A stretch of 64,000 nucleotides of DNA from Thozetella sp. PMI_491 (GCA_021432635.1 MU270079.1:1-64000), one strand, 5' to 3'. Positions 20,947 through 32,700 are shown, counted from the first letter of the stretch. Made by a program: numbers and translations. The notes: generated from the letters alone by a model not told the origin.

Positions 20947-22833
20947 ATGCAGTTCTACCTTATTGGCCTCGCAATACTCGCTCTTACGCTCTTCCGCCTG
21001 CGAAATGTGGGTAAGCGACCCAAAGGACTGCCCCCGGGGCCGCCTACCGTTCCCATCTTAGGCAATCTCCATCAGATGCCCAGGAAGAATGTCCATCTTC
21101 AGTTCAAGAAATGGGCCGACGAATATGGGTAAATATCACGGCAGTGTTGTAGAAATGGGATGGCTGGCTAATTGTTGGGCCAACAGACCAATCTACTCCC
21201 TCATCCTAGGCACGAAAATCATGGTCGTTCTCTCATCAGACCAGGCAGTGAAGGACCTCCTTGACAAGCGGAGCGCCATCTATTCATCTAGACCGGAGAT
21301 GTACTTGGCGTCCAACATCGCGAGTGGTGGCCTCCGAGTTGCCTTAATGGTGCGTGATGGCTCGTTGGAAGGCCAGGTCCTAAGCGTGGCTATACTGACA
21401 TCCCCAGCAATACGGAGACACCTGGCGAATGATCCGAAAGTTGTTCCACAGCTTCCTCAACGTCAACGCCGCCAAGTCGTACGCTCCTTATCAGGACCTG
21501 GAAAGCAAGCAGATGCTAGTGGGACTTCTCGATGAGCCGGAGAACTGGATCAGCCACATCCGTCGATATACAAACTCCCTCACAACGCAGATTATCTTTG
21601 GCTTCCGCACAACGAGCATCGACGATCCCAAGATGAAGCAGCTGTACGACGAGTTTGAGGTGTTCAGTGCCGTTGCCGGTGGGCAGACCGCGGCGTTGCT
21701 TGATGTATTCCCAACACTGCGACTGCTTCCAAAGTTCTTGATCCCGGCATATGGGCATGCCCGGCGTCTCTTTGAGAGCCAGAGGGAGCTATACGCGAGT
21801 TACTGGCGGGATGTCAAGAGAAAGATGAAAGATGGAACCATAAAGGTAATCGTATTGCGTCTTCCAGGGGGCGGCTTTGAATTCCATTTCTCTCCAACTT
21901 GGCAGCTAATTCATCTACTTAGCCTTGCTTTTGCGTAGGGCTCGCCAAGGCGCAGCCAGTCGAGGGTTTCTCGGATGACTTGGCCGGCTTCATTGCCGGG
22001 TCAGCGCTGGAGGGAGGGTCAGATACTACTGCGCCCGAAATCGTTGCGTTTGTACAAGCGATGCTTTTGTACCCTGAGGTGCAAAAGGCAGCGCAACGGG
22101 AGGTAGATCGGGTATGTGGTGGTCGACTCCCGGTGATCGAGGACCAGGAAGCCCTTCAGTACATCCGCGCATGCGCCAAGGAGTCAATCCGTTGGTTTCC
22201 TACCGCTGTCCTTGGGTTCCCCCACTCGGTGATCCAAGATGACGAGTACGAGGGTTATCGGATACCGAAAGACGCGACCGTCATGTTTAATGTTTGGTAG
22301 GCACTCGCTTCCTATATCCGGGTATCGAGCTGCGAGCTTCTGACTTGCTGACACGCAGACCTAGGGCAATAAATAGGAACCCCAGCCGCCATCCGAATCC
22401 CGAGATGTTTGATCCTACTCGGTTCATCAACGACCGTCAAACCTCGGCCGAAGCGGCGGCGAACCCAGATGTGTCCAAGCGGGACCACTTCACCTTCGGT
22501 GCCGGCCGTCGCGTCTGCCAAGGTATGCATATCGCGGACCGATCCATGTTTCTCTCTCTATCCCGCCTTGTGTGGGCATTCCAGTTTGACAAAGCCGTGG
22601 ATGAACATGGTGACCAAATAACTCCTCTGTCGGACGACATCATCGAAGGTGCTGTGTCATATTTGCGCCCCTTTCCGCTAAAAATCGGTCCGAGGAGCAA
22701 GGAACGAGAGCATATGGTGCGGAAGTCGTGGGAGGACTGCGGTGAGTTCTTGGATGAGGACAAGCAGTGGAAGGAGGTCCCTTCGGGGATGATGTTCGAG
22801 AAGTACGATCCGGAGTTAGAAGCAAGAGATTGA
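20947..22833 (+). CDS. Cytochrome P450 monooxygenase
   Basis: Haem-thiolate monooxygenase anchored in the ER. Five exons (20947-21128, 21187-21349, 21408-21845, 21923-22296, 22365-22833) give about 541 residues. The order is an N-terminal membrane helix (FYLIGLAILALTLF), the proline-rich hinge PPGPPTVPILGN, the I-helix EGGSDTTA, the K-helix ExxR in KESIR and the haem site FTFGAGRRVCQG (Cys about 437). The acceptor of exon 4 was chosen at 21923 because it keeps phase and gives the CFC-GLA...EGFSDDLAGF run seen in related fungal P450s. The family resembles secondary-metabolism P450s; substrate and CYP number are not assigned. Its neighbours SDR, AKR and regulator suggest a tailoring role. Confidence 0.93.
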
Positions 22834-24150
22834 GGAACGAGATGAGTTGAGACTCCTTTATCAAATAGATGAAGAAGTGGAAGATTTAAGACGAATAATG
22901 GCGTCGGTCATTTGGGAGACGTGGGGGGGGAGGGGAGAGGAGACCACCGCGTGGGAGTTTCGAGCGGCTTCGGTCACCTTGTAACATGCTGCCGCCCTAG
23001 GTCCCAGGGCCAGGTGAAATTTTATCTGCTATCCCAAGCCCCAGAATTGCAACACAAAGGGAAAGACATCAGGGTAGTTAGCGCAGCGGTATAAACAGCC
23101 GCTGCATCCTCCCAATGTACCCCGGAACATGTGCCTAAGTCGAGAGTTCGAACCAACCACTGAGCTCAAAAAAGATATGGTACAACAGCGGGTGAAATAA
23201 ACAAAAACCCTAAGCTCTGTCTTTAATCCGAAAGGAGGGCATATGGTGGAACCGGTCCTGATAAATGGTGGCCGGCACTCTGCTGAGCAACAGGGGGGCG
23301 CAACAAGCCAACTGGTTGGGCCCGGAAGATGAGCCTCGAAGCTCAGTCTTTCGCAACATATTTTTTTTCCCTTCTTCACTTCACTTGCTCTTTTTTTTAG
23401 TTGGAACGTTCAAGGCCTGGTTCCTATGTCACAAATTCGAGCCGTCCGCGAATCTCACCAACAAAAGGTCAAGAAGAGTAAACAAATAACCAACAGCTCC
23501 GTCTTTAATATGAAAGCAAGTCATACATGCAGTAGACTTGGCCGTGGTCAACATACAGAGCTACAGGAGCGCAACCTGACCAAGAAATTGGACTCAGAGG
23601 ACGTGGCTGTTGAAACCCATTATTTGACTTCGTTCGAGCACGAGTGATAGCATTGCTACCGATCCTGTTATCGCTGCTTATCCACCGTGGTCAGTTAACC
23701 TCTATGACAGAGCCACTTTCTCCCTTCCCTCCAACCCCGCAAGGTAAGAGTCGAGAGTAAATGGCAAGAAATTGTTAAGACGCGTTCTTCTATCAGGATT
23801 TTTTTTTTTTTTTTTTTTTGCTTTCCGCCCCGGAAGCTAGCTGATTTGTTTTCACACTGATGTGGCAGAGTGACCAGTCAACTCTCCCACTCACTCACTC
23901 TCTACAGTCTTGCCAACCATCTCCTCTGCCAACGCGACGGGGAAGCCAGGAAAATTGAGGCCCTCAAAGAACTCCAAACGCCTGCTGTATGTTATCCCTG
24001 ATCACTACCATTGAGGGTCGTGGACGTGACACCTAACCAGATACACACAGCTTTTCTCGCCACCCCGACCTCCATTTCGCAACCGTCCTCCGGACTTCCT
24101 CTTTCGCTGCGAGCGCAAGCAAACTCATCATCACCAATTTGAGACCTACA
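22834..24150. other. Intergenic with a second tRNA-like element and poly-T tract
   Basis: No protein gene is seen. It contains the Pol III-like sequence at 23066-23165 and T runs near 23360 and 23392. A T tract of about 22 residues near 23800-23820 lies upstream of the RBR gene. Confidence 0.5.
23066..23165 (+). repeat. tRNA-like (possible SINE head)
   Basis: An A-box-like TAGTTAGCGCAGCGG (about 23075) and a B-box-like GAGTTCGAACC (about 23144) are about 60 nt apart, longer than a normal tRNA. Cloverleaf pairing is not convincing. T runs follow within about 250 bp. It could be a tRNA-derived SINE head or a decayed tRNA gene. Confidence 0.35.
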
Positions 24151-25521
24151 ATGAGCGACGAAGCTTTTCCAGGCCCAGAAATGGCCCAGCAGAGCTTAGA
24201 TGCTGAGTCCCTCCGCATCGCTGTCGAACTCCAGCTTGGTGACTTGGCCGACCTGGTCGACAAGAAGGGGAAAGGACGCGAAGGAGACGAGTCGGATTTG
24301 CAGGTCGCTCTCCAAATTTACAAATCCGAGCTAGAGGAGTACCAGCAAATTCTCTCGGATCGTTCCATCTGCCGAAGCATTGCGCAAACAGTGAGCCGCG
24401 ATGGAGACCTGGTGAGCGCGGCCGAGCGACTAGCAATCCACGGCAGATTGATTACCACCGAACTGAGTCAAGGCAGAGAGGTTATGAATGCAACGAACTC
24501 TCAAGAGACCAATTCCACGTCGGAAGATGAGTCTTTGGGCCAACTCGCTGCGTTGAACGTATTGCCTGCTCTTGAGGCAGGCGAGTCTTCCACCTTGGCG
24601 GGAAGCTATTGGAGTCAACACAGCGAGAAGAGAGATGCCATTCAGAAGAAGACGTGCCTCATCTGTACCGAGGAACACCTTGTCGAAAACGTGAGTCAGT
24701 GCCCGTGCTCGCACGAGTACTGCCGGGAGTGCCTCCAGAATCTGTTCCGCGCATCCTTCACAGACCAGTCTCTCTTCCCCCCTCGATGTTGCAGCCAGCT
24801 AATCCCTATTGAACCGAACCGCTCGCTCCTCTCCCCTCAGATCATTGGAGAGTTTAAGGCCAAGGAACTGGAGTTCAACACCAAGGATCCGACCTACTGC
24901 TCGCAACCGACCTGTTCCACTTTCGTGCCGCCGCAGCTCGTCAAGGGCGACGTGGCGGTCTGTCCCAATTGCAGCACAAAGACATGCACCATCTGCAAGA
25001 CCCAATCTCACAGTGGCGACTGCCCGAAAGATACGGCTACCCAAGAGCTGCTCCGCGTTGCGGAGGAGAATGGATGGCAGCGCTGCTCCCACTGTCGCAG
25101 GGTGGTTGAACTATCTCGCGGGTGCTACCATATCAGTGAGTCATCTCGGTCTCAAATCGAGGCGATTTCTGACTTTGAAATAGCCTGTCTTTGTGGAGCG
25201 CATTTCTGCTATCTCTACGGGGCGAAGTGGAAAACTTGCAAGTGTGTTCAGTGGCATGAGCAGCTACTGCTGGATCGTGCAAATGCCGTCGCGGATCGAG
25301 CGCTTGCAGGCCAACAAGCTGGCCAGCAAGTCAGGGCGGCAGTCGTACAACAGGCACGTGACAATATAAACCAGAATCACGAATGCCATCACCGACATTG
25401 GAAGAAGATTTACGGCGGACATCAATGTGATGTGTGCCAACTGAGGATGTCGGAATATGTTTTTGAATGCACCCGATGCAAAATCTCGGCGTGTCGTCGG
25501 TGCAGGTTCAACCGACTTTAG
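24151..25521 (+). CDS. RBR-type (RING-IBR-RING) E3 ubiquitin ligase
   Basis: Transfers ubiquitin through a thioester intermediate. Exons 24151-25135 and 25184-25521 give about 440 residues. RING1 starts CLICTEEH with SCPC-type ligands (QCPCSHEYCRECL). The IBR follows (CSQPTC..., CPNCSTKTCTICK). RING2 is RCSHCRR...SRGCYHITCLCGAHFCYLYG. The catalytic Cys is the one in RGCYHI. The 48-nt intron joins CYHI to TCLCG and is needed for a normal RING2. The last expected zinc ligand of RING2 (C-Y-x-C) is Tyr here, which may weaken the fold. The tail holds a second Cys-rich motif (CDVCQLRM...CTRCKISACRRC) that might bind zinc. Substrate unknown. Confidence 0.88.
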   Translation: MSDEAFPGPEMAQQSLDAESLRIAVELQLGDLADLVDKKGKGREGDESDLQVALQIYKSELEEYQQILSDRSICRSIAQTVSRDGDLVSAAERLAIHGRLITTELSQGREVMNATNSQETNSTSEDESLGQLAALNVLPALEAGESSTLAGSYWSQHSEKRDAIQKKTCLICTEEHLVENVSQCPCSHEYCRECLQNLFRASFTDQSLFPPRCCSQLIPIEPNRSLLSPQIIGEFKAKELEFNTKDPTYCSQPTCSTFVPPQLVKGDVAVCPNCSTKTCTICKTQSHSGDCPKDTATQELLRVAEENGWQRCSHCRRVVELSRGCYHISESSRSQIEAISDFEIACLCGAHFCYLYGAKWKTCKCVQWHEQLLLDRANAVADRALAGQQAGQQVRAAVVQQARDNINQNHECHHRHWKKIYGGHQCDVCQLRMSEYVFECTRCKISACRRCRFNRL

Positions 25522-26482
25522 GTGAAGAGCTGTCATCTCGAGGAGGATTCATGTTGAGAAGTTCCTCATATTGTGGAGGAGGCTTAGCCAGACCATGGGA
25601 CCAGTTACCTCGAGCCCGTCTGTATTTCTCCACCACCCATCGCTGTACGCATCGACTTGCTCCTGGGCTGTTGATGAAGAGAGTCAAGCCATTTCCAGTA
25701 GATAATATATCGGCCTGAATTTGAGTTTACAAAATTGTCTGGTCCCATTAAGCTGTGCTCTGAGTCGAGCGGTTGATGTTTGATGTAGCGTCCATGTTTA
25801 CTTTGTCACGTGACACAGCCCCTGAAGTTGTTCGTTTGTCATAGCTCTCAGCCAAGTCCTCCAGCCGAGTCAGGTAGCCAAGCCCTGAGTCCACAGCGTT
25901 GTCAAGCGGTTACCAGCAGGGTCGAACCCCAACAAAGTCTTGCCAAAGAAAATGGGCAGTGTTTGTGATTGAGCTAAAGGAGCTTCCAGGGAGGCCGCAG
26001 TGATCATCGCGATGGCGGGAGTTAAACGGGATTCCAGGCGTACGCTAGCAAAGCATGTAGAGCGGGCTGCGGCATCTCACCTGTGTAGCGTGACAAGGAA
26101 ACAAAGATGACAGACAGCAGGCTAGCAGACGGCTGGTCGCACCGAGCTTATGACAGAGCTTGACGACCTGGCTACATCACACCACAACCTGGCATGCTTT
26201 CTTAGCACTCTCAGCCCACACTAGCAGGCTCGTGACACTGCCTCCCTGGTTTTATGGAATTGAAGAGCCGAGGCGTGCGGTAGGCCTTGGTTTCAAGGCC
26301 AGTTCCCAAAAGAATAGAAGTGCCCAGAGTTGTTGCTCGGCTCTCGGCGTGTATATAACTCTAACTCGGTTCAAGCATCTCTCACATAGTGAATCAAACA
26401 AGACTCGACTCATTTCCTAGTCTGTTTTATCGAGAACTATTATCCCTCTAATGCAACAGTAACTTCCGCTCCCGCGCCTACG
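25522..26482. other. Intergenic, promoter of the small cysteine-rich gene
   Basis: No gene is seen. A TATATAA box at 26352-26358 lies about 130 bp before the next start codon. Confidence 0.5.
26352..26358 (+). promoter_or_regulatory. TATA box of hydrophobin-like gene
   Basis: TATATAA sits about 130 bp before the ATG at 26483, a usual distance for a strongly expressed fungal gene. Confidence 0.5.
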
Positions 26483-26926
26483 ATGGTATCCTTCACGAAT
26501 CTTGCCGTTGCTGGCGTAGTCTTCTCCTCAGCATTGGCTTTACCAGCACCAGTTGACGATGCGGCAAGCGCCACGGATCTAGGGTGGTGCCCCTTTGCCA
26601 AAGGCACCTCGTGCTGCCCAAAACTGCTATCTATCAATACATGGCCATATATTAACATGGAGCTTATCATCAGCGGCTGTTTTCCCGTCACAGGTATGTC
26701 CCGTCCCCAACGACACCAGCGCTCGCGCTCTGTCATGGTAGGCTGATTGATCTGACTGCGGCGTAGCACCTGCCGACTGCACCAAACCATATTACCTCCC
26801 AACCTGCTGTCCGCTCGTTGGCGGTAGCGTAAGTCCCTAGGGTGGGGCCACTACCAGTCCGAACATCGCGCTGACGCAAGGCAGGGACTACTCAACCTCT
26901 TGTGCACTCCCCTCACTCTTAGTTAG
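26483..26926 (+). CDS. Small secreted eight-cysteine, hydrophobin-like protein
   Basis: Three exons, 26483-26693, 26767-26828 and 26885-26926, give 104 residues. The N-terminus is a signal peptide (NLAVAGVVFSSALALPAP). The mature part has eight Cys in the hydrophobin order C-CC-C-C-CC-C, with spacing C-x7-CC-x20-C-x8-C-x8-CC-x12-C. The pattern is complete only when the third exon is joined in this phase, which supports the model. Spacing is closer to class I than class II, but the fifth-to-sixth gap is longer than usual. It may coat hyphae or spores; alternatively it is an unrelated Cys-rich secreted peptide. Both introns are GT-AG. Confidence 0.65.
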
Positions 26927-27756
26927 AGGTCACAGCATTTCGTTGATCGCATTGAGAAGAGATTCGTGACTGATAAAATGTCGGGAATGGTTTCGCCTCA
27001 GCAGTTGGATAGGGCATTTTGAGGGGCCGCTCTTGGCACAGATAGCTCTACGTAACTATAATCGTGCCTAGTTGCCTGCTCCATAAATGGGCTTGAATAG
27101 GCTTCTCACATCGGGACTTTTGGCGTCTTGGCTGTTGTAATTGTGCAGAAACAGGGTCGTGTATGCTACAAGTCCGTCAAGAGGGCGAGCCAGCCAATCC
27201 CGTTGCCAGCTGAATGGGCGATCGATCTGCTAGAGCAGATTTGTGCACTGCCTACCTTGTCCTTGTGCATGCAGTGCTGTGCCATGCGCTTGTTTGGGGG
27301 CCATGGTCGCTCCGCCACAACGCGCTCGCGCTTAAGGATTGTCGCGTGGCTCCCTCCGTCATTGCTCGACGTGCTATTTCAGCAGCACCAGAGCCGAGGG
27401 AGGAATCTAGGCTACCTTGGTCTTCTATTCATTGCATTCCTAGCCTGCAGGATACATTATCTCACGAGTGCAGCACTTTTGTCAGGTATAGCGTGTCTGC
27501 TCATACATTGTGTTATCTACATCCACCCAGCACTTCACCAAAAGACTGCTGTGGGCCCTGAGGACCCTCCATCTAGCTCCGCCCTTTTAGCACCGTTGTA
27601 GCCACGAGGTCCCTATATTCCAGTGCGCCACTTACACCAGCCTGCCTACCGCCTACCCACCAAGTCGGCCTACCTATAGGACCTCGATACAGCATTTCAA
27701 CCTATACTAGTCGTAGCACCCTCTCATACCATCTATACGCGCCGGTGCCCAACGCC
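26927..27756. other. Intergenic, arrestin promoter
   Basis: Two overlapping frames (27128-27601 and 27214-27561) cover this stretch but lack family resemblance. The last 150 bp are pyrimidine-rich leader. Confidence 0.45.
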
Positions 27757-29295
27757 ATGCCTCAGACAGGTAAGCTCGGCGGTCTCCCGCTGCGCATCGA
27801 TTTGATCGACCCGCCATTCCATTACTGCGCCGGCGACGTCATCATCGGAACCGTCTCGCGCAAGGCGCACGTCGTCAGCCCTCGAGGATGGGTCACCATT
27901 AATTTACTTGGCCGCGCAAAGACGAAGCTTGAGCGTCGGTCGGGCAAACATACTCACACCTTTCGTGGGCGCTTCCACTTCTTCGACATGAATCAGATGA
28001 AGCAGAAAATTCATGATGGCCCGCTCCACGTGCCCCCCGGCGGCGAGCCAGTATCTTGGCCCTTCTCCATCACCATCCCCACGCACGCAAACCCGCGCTC
28101 GGTGAGGTCAGGCAATGGCCCGGACAACAGCTACCTGTCGATCGAGCCGAACGACATAGCCAACCACCAGCTTCCCTCAACCTTCGCGGCCTCCTACTAC
28201 GGCTTCGGGCCCGACTTTGAGGGCTACGTCGAGTACTACCTAGAGGCCGAGCTGCGGCTCGAAGGCCATTCCCACGTCGACAAGGCCACCTATCCTATCT
28301 TCTTTCGTGCCCCCTCGACGCTCACTCCCATTTCCAATTTCGAAAGGAGGAGCGCCGTCGCAAACGCCACCGTGTCGAGCCTCCACATGGTTCCCGGCAT
28401 GGAGGCGGCGGAGCTCTCGTTCAAGCAAAAGGCACAGACCTTCTTCGGGTCGACCAAGATCCCGAATTTCAGCTTCACCAGCGAGTTCTCGTCACCTACC
28501 ATGATCCAGCTGGGCCACCCGCTTCCCGTGCCGTTCCTATTAAGGGTGAAGCCGCGGCCCGACCAGACGAGCGACATCATCAGAGATGTGCTTCAGACCG
28601 TCTACCTCGAATCGATGAGGATGGAGATCAAGTCTCGCACCGACGTCATGACCCCCAGCCACGGGTTCAGTAGCAACCATACCACAACCCACGTCGAGGA
28701 TACAGACCTCGCCTTCGCCTCATTCTTCAACAGGCTCAAGGCGCGGGGCCCGATCGTCGTCCCGCAGGGTGCAGACGCCGACTTCCTCAACATCGGAGAG
28801 CACCTAGAGCTCCAGATTTTCGCGGACAAAGTCAAGGTCCTCGGGCAGGTCGTGACCAAGTTTCTTGGCGTGAAGAAGCTGTATCCCAATTTCAAGACGT
28901 ACAACATCAAGCACTCGCACTTTATAGAATGGGAAGTAATCCTCAAGATCGCCGACCAGACCTACAAGGTCTTCAGACAGCACCCGTTGGTCATCGTTGC
29001 GCCGAGCGAAGAGCAGGAGGCAGCCCGCCTGGCTGCTATCGGAAAGCCGCCCGCTATGACGACCCAGGAAGACGTCCCACGGTACGACGCCGTGGTCGGC
29101 GAGACGGAAGAGCTTCCTAGCTACCAGGAGGCAGCCGCCGAGAGCAGCTCGTCCCGGGTGCAGAACGCGGCCGGGGGAAGCTCCTCCAGGGATCGAGGCG
29201 CGTCATCGGGCGGAGAACAGCCGCAGAAAGACACAGGTGCGAAGAGACAACCGAACGAGCTGCAGGGCGATGAGAACTCGGAAGGAGATGAATGA
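27757..29295 (+). CDS. Alpha-arrestin-like protein
   Basis: Adaptor that recruits a HECT ubiquitin ligase (Rsp5/NEDD4 type) to membrane transporters for endocytosis. Single exon, 512 residues. The arrestin N domain covers about residues 8-180 (LPLRIDLIDPPFHYCAGDVI, GWVTINLLGRAKT, FRGRFHFFD, PFSITIPTH) and the C domain about 250-420. The acidic, Ser-rich tail carries PY-like motifs VPRY (about 443) and LPSY (about 456), the expected WW-domain ligands. The start at 27757 is the first true ATG (MPQTGKLGG); upstream codons have no ATG. It is probably regulated by phosphorylation and ubiquitination, as is known for the family. Its transporter targets cannot be told from sequence. Confidence 0.85.
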   Translation: MPQTGKLGGLPLRIDLIDPPFHYCAGDVIIGTVSRKAHVVSPRGWVTINLLGRAKTKLERRSGKHTHTFRGRFHFFDMNQMKQKIHDGPLHVPPGGEPVSWPFSITIPTHANPRSVRSGNGPDNSYLSIEPNDIANHQLPSTFAASYYGFGPDFEGYVEYYLEAELRLEGHSHVDKATYPIFFRAPSTLTPISNFERRSAVANATVSSLHMVPGMEAAELSFKQKAQTFFGSTKIPNFSFTSEFSSPTMIQLGHPLPVPFLLRVKPRPDQTSDIIRDVLQTVYLESMRMEIKSRTDVMTPSHGFSSNHTTTHVEDTDLAFASFFNRLKARGPIVVPQGADADFLNIGEHLELQIFADKVKVLGQVVTKFLGVKKLYPNFKTYNIKHSHFIEWEVILKIADQTYKVFRQHPLVIVAPSEEQEAARLAAIGKPPAMTTQEDVPRYDAVVGETEELPSYQEAAAESSSSRVQNAAGGSSSRDRGASSGGEQPQKDTGAKRQPNELQGDENSEGDE

Positions 29296-29779
29296 TGAAC
29301 GAAATCACTCTGCCATACCTGTATCATGTCATCATGTCACCATGTCACCAGTGCTAGGCGCCGGGAGTTGAACAGCGGAGGGTTCTCACGAGAAATGATC
29401 TGTACCATAGACATATATCACACTTGCTTTATTTATATATAACTCATTCCTCGTGGATTTTCAATTCTGAAGATGTTCTCAATGGGGCAAGGTAGGCTGC
29501 GCTCGACTTCTGGATGGTGTCACTGAGAGAAGCGAGCGCCTTAGCTCCCTAGGGCTGTTGCTCGGCGCAAGTAGGAAAGCTCGGGGCAAAACTTCGGACC
29601 CACACAAGAACCCCACCATTGCTCAGATCGCGGGGCTCCAAATCCCAGAGCTGCCCAGAGCTTACTTGGCCCTGGCTAAAGACAACTCCACGGAAGCCCT
29701 ACTCGGATACGCGCCGGCAGTCTCGAGAGACCGCTTGTTCTCAATCTTTGGCCATCCCAACGGATGGTACCGTGTCAAC

Positions 29780-32700
29780 ATGGCGTCCGAGCTAAGCGCC
29801 GTGATGGAGCGGCTACGCCTGAGCGACGGTGCAGACACGAATCTCAAGGACGGCACCATCGACGACATCCTCTTCCAGCAAGCTCCTCGCAAGCGCCGGA
29901 AGCAAGACCCCAAAGAGCTCAATGCCAGCCTTGAGGAGCGGTATCTTTTGCCGTCGTCGCGTTTCTCGTCGGAGTGGCTGAACCGTCTGCAACAGTATGC
30001 CATTGATCAGCCCTCCCCCCGGCAGCTACACATCATTTGCTAACATATCGCCCTGGCAGGCGCTGGGAAACACCCACCGACTCCTCCCTCCTCTTCAAGA
30101 TCGCACCGACGCAAACCCGAACCGTCACCCGCTTCGTCCGCCACGGCCTCGAGGGCCGCGTCACCGGCTACCGCAACGTAACTGTGCCGGCTTCGCTGGC
30201 CACCGCCAAGAACAGCACGTCCTTCTCCCGCAAGCCCGCCAGCCGTGCTGAGTTCGTGAGAGGTGCTGCGGGCTTCTTTCCATTTGCCCCTGGCGGACTC
30301 GAAGGAATCGAGGCCACGGCTGACCTGGAGGACCAGGTCATGCGCGGCCTATCCGGCGGCGAGACGACCGATGGAAAGAACAAACTCGAGCGCATCATCA
30401 AGCTTGGCCGTCAAGGCGGCCTCCTCGAGGTCGCGCCGGGGCTGGATCGTGGGATTGACTTCAGCCTTGCGAAGAAAGCGTCGGAGGTGGAGGCGGAACA
30501 GAGCAAAGAGATCGAGCAGGTCCTAGAGGAGGAGCCCGAGGATGCGCCCGACGATACGGAAGAGCAGAACAAGTTTGTGCCCTCCCGCGACGAGGAGGAG
30601 GACGAAGAGGAGCCCGAGGAGGACATCGACGCCATCCTGCCTGTCGAGTTCCCGGCCCTAGAACCTCACCGTCCCCTCGCAACATCCAGTGCTAGGAAAG
30701 CTGGGCGCGAATGGGCACACATGGTCGACACAAAGCGCGACATTACGAACTTCCGAGAGCTCGTGCCCGACATGGCGCGCGAGTGGCCGTTCGAACTCGA
30801 TACCTTCCAGAAGGAAGCCGTGTACCACCTCGAGAACGGTGATTCCGTCTTCGTCGCCGCCCACACGTCGGCCGGAAAGACGGTCGTGGCCGAGTACGCC
30901 ATCGCTCTCGCCGCCCGGCACATGACCAAGGCCATCTACACGTCACCCATCAAGGCCCTGAGCAACCAAAAATTCCGAGATTTCCGGCAGACATTCGCCG
31001 AGGTCGGTATCCTCACCGGTGATGTTCAGATCAACCCCGAGGCGAGCTGCCTGATCATGACGACCGAGATTCTGCGCAGCATGCTGTACCGGGGAGCCGA
31101 TCTCATTCGGGACGTTGAGTTTGTCATATTTGATGAGGTTCACTATGTCAATGACTACGAGCGAGGTGTCGTGTGGGAGGAAGTCATCATCATGCTGCCG
31201 GAGCACGTCTCCCTCATACTGTTGTCGGCGACGGTGCCGAACACCTACGAGTTCGCTTCGTGGGTTGGGCGCACCAAGAAGAGGGACATTTATGTAATTT
31301 CCACTCTGAAGCGCCCGGTGCCGCTCGAACACTATCTGTGGGCGAACAAGAACATCTACAAGATTGTCGATGCCAACAAGAACTTCTTGGAGAAGGGCTG
31401 GAAGGATGCCAATGCGGCGCTCCAGTACAAGGAAAAGCCCAAAGCCGCAGAGGCGCCATCGACCTCCCGGGGTGGTGGGAACCAGCGCGGCGGACGGGGT
31501 GGAAACCAGAGGGGCGGCAACCAGCGAGGGGGGAGTCGCGGCGGTAGCCAACAGCGCGGCCGCGGCGGCCCTCCTCGTGCTAGCCACGCTCCGGGGCACA
31601 TGGGACGTGCAGGCCGACAGGGCGGCTTCGCGAGTGCTGCTCAGGACAAGAACCTCTGGGTGCATCTGGTGCAGTACCTGAAGAAGTCGACGCTGCTTCC
31701 TGCGTGCATCTTCGTCTTCTCCAAGCGGCGCTGTGAGGAGAACGCCGACGCGCTGAGCAATCAGGACTTTTGTACGGCGAACGAGAAGAGCGCGATCCAC
31801 ATGATCATTGAGAAGTCCATCGCGCGGCTAAAGCCAGAAGACCGACTTCTACCCCAGATCATCCGCTTGCGGGAGCTCCTGTCACGGGGTATCGCCGTTC
31901 ACCACGGCGGCCTGCTGCCCATCGTGAAGGAGCTGGTGGAGATTCTCTTCGCACAGACCTTAGTCAAGGTCCTTTTCGCGACCGAGACATTCGCCATGGG
32001 TCTCAACTTGCCCACCAGGACGGTGGTCTTCTCCGGGTACCGGAAACACGATGGCCATTCCTTCCGCAACCTCCTGCCGGGGGAATACACTCAGATGGCC
32101 GGACGAGCTGGCCGCCGAGGTCTCGACACAGTAGGCTATGTTATCATCGTCCCGCAAGGAGGAGATGAGGCGCCTCCGGTTACGGACTTGCGTCAGATGA
32201 TGCTCGGTGAGCCCAGCAAGCTGCGGTCTCAGTTCCGTCTCACCTACAACATGATTCTAAACCTCCTCCGCGTGGAGGCGCTCAAGATCGAGGAGATGAT
32301 TAAACGTTCCTTCTCCGAGCATGCCACCCAACAGCTCCTGCCTGAGCACGAGAAGGCGGTAAAGCTCTCCGAGGCCGATCTAGCCAAGATCAAGCGGGAT
32401 TCATGCGAGATCTGTGACGTGCACATGGACGAGTGCCACCAGGCGGCCGAGGACTACCGGCAGCTGACGTCGGAGCTGTACAACAAGATGCTAGCCATCC
32501 CCCTGGGGCGCAAGATGTTCTCCCCTGGTCGTCTTCTCGTGTGGATGAAGGAAGGTGTGCGCACGCCAGGCATTCTTCTTGCCGAAGGTGCGAGCGTCAA
32601 GAGCAATGCAAACGCGCCAAGCGTCCACATCCTCGAGCTCCGGACCTTGCGCGAGCTCCGCAACGACCTTGATCTCTTGCCATACATCCCAGCCTTCCGG

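Noticed and set aside
29553-29779. Upstream extension of Ski2
   Set aside because: The frame is open, but MASELSAVMERL at 29780 has a better initiation context and matches the usual family start.
30943-31800. 285-codon minus-strand frame
   Set aside because: Antisense to the Ski2 helicase core.
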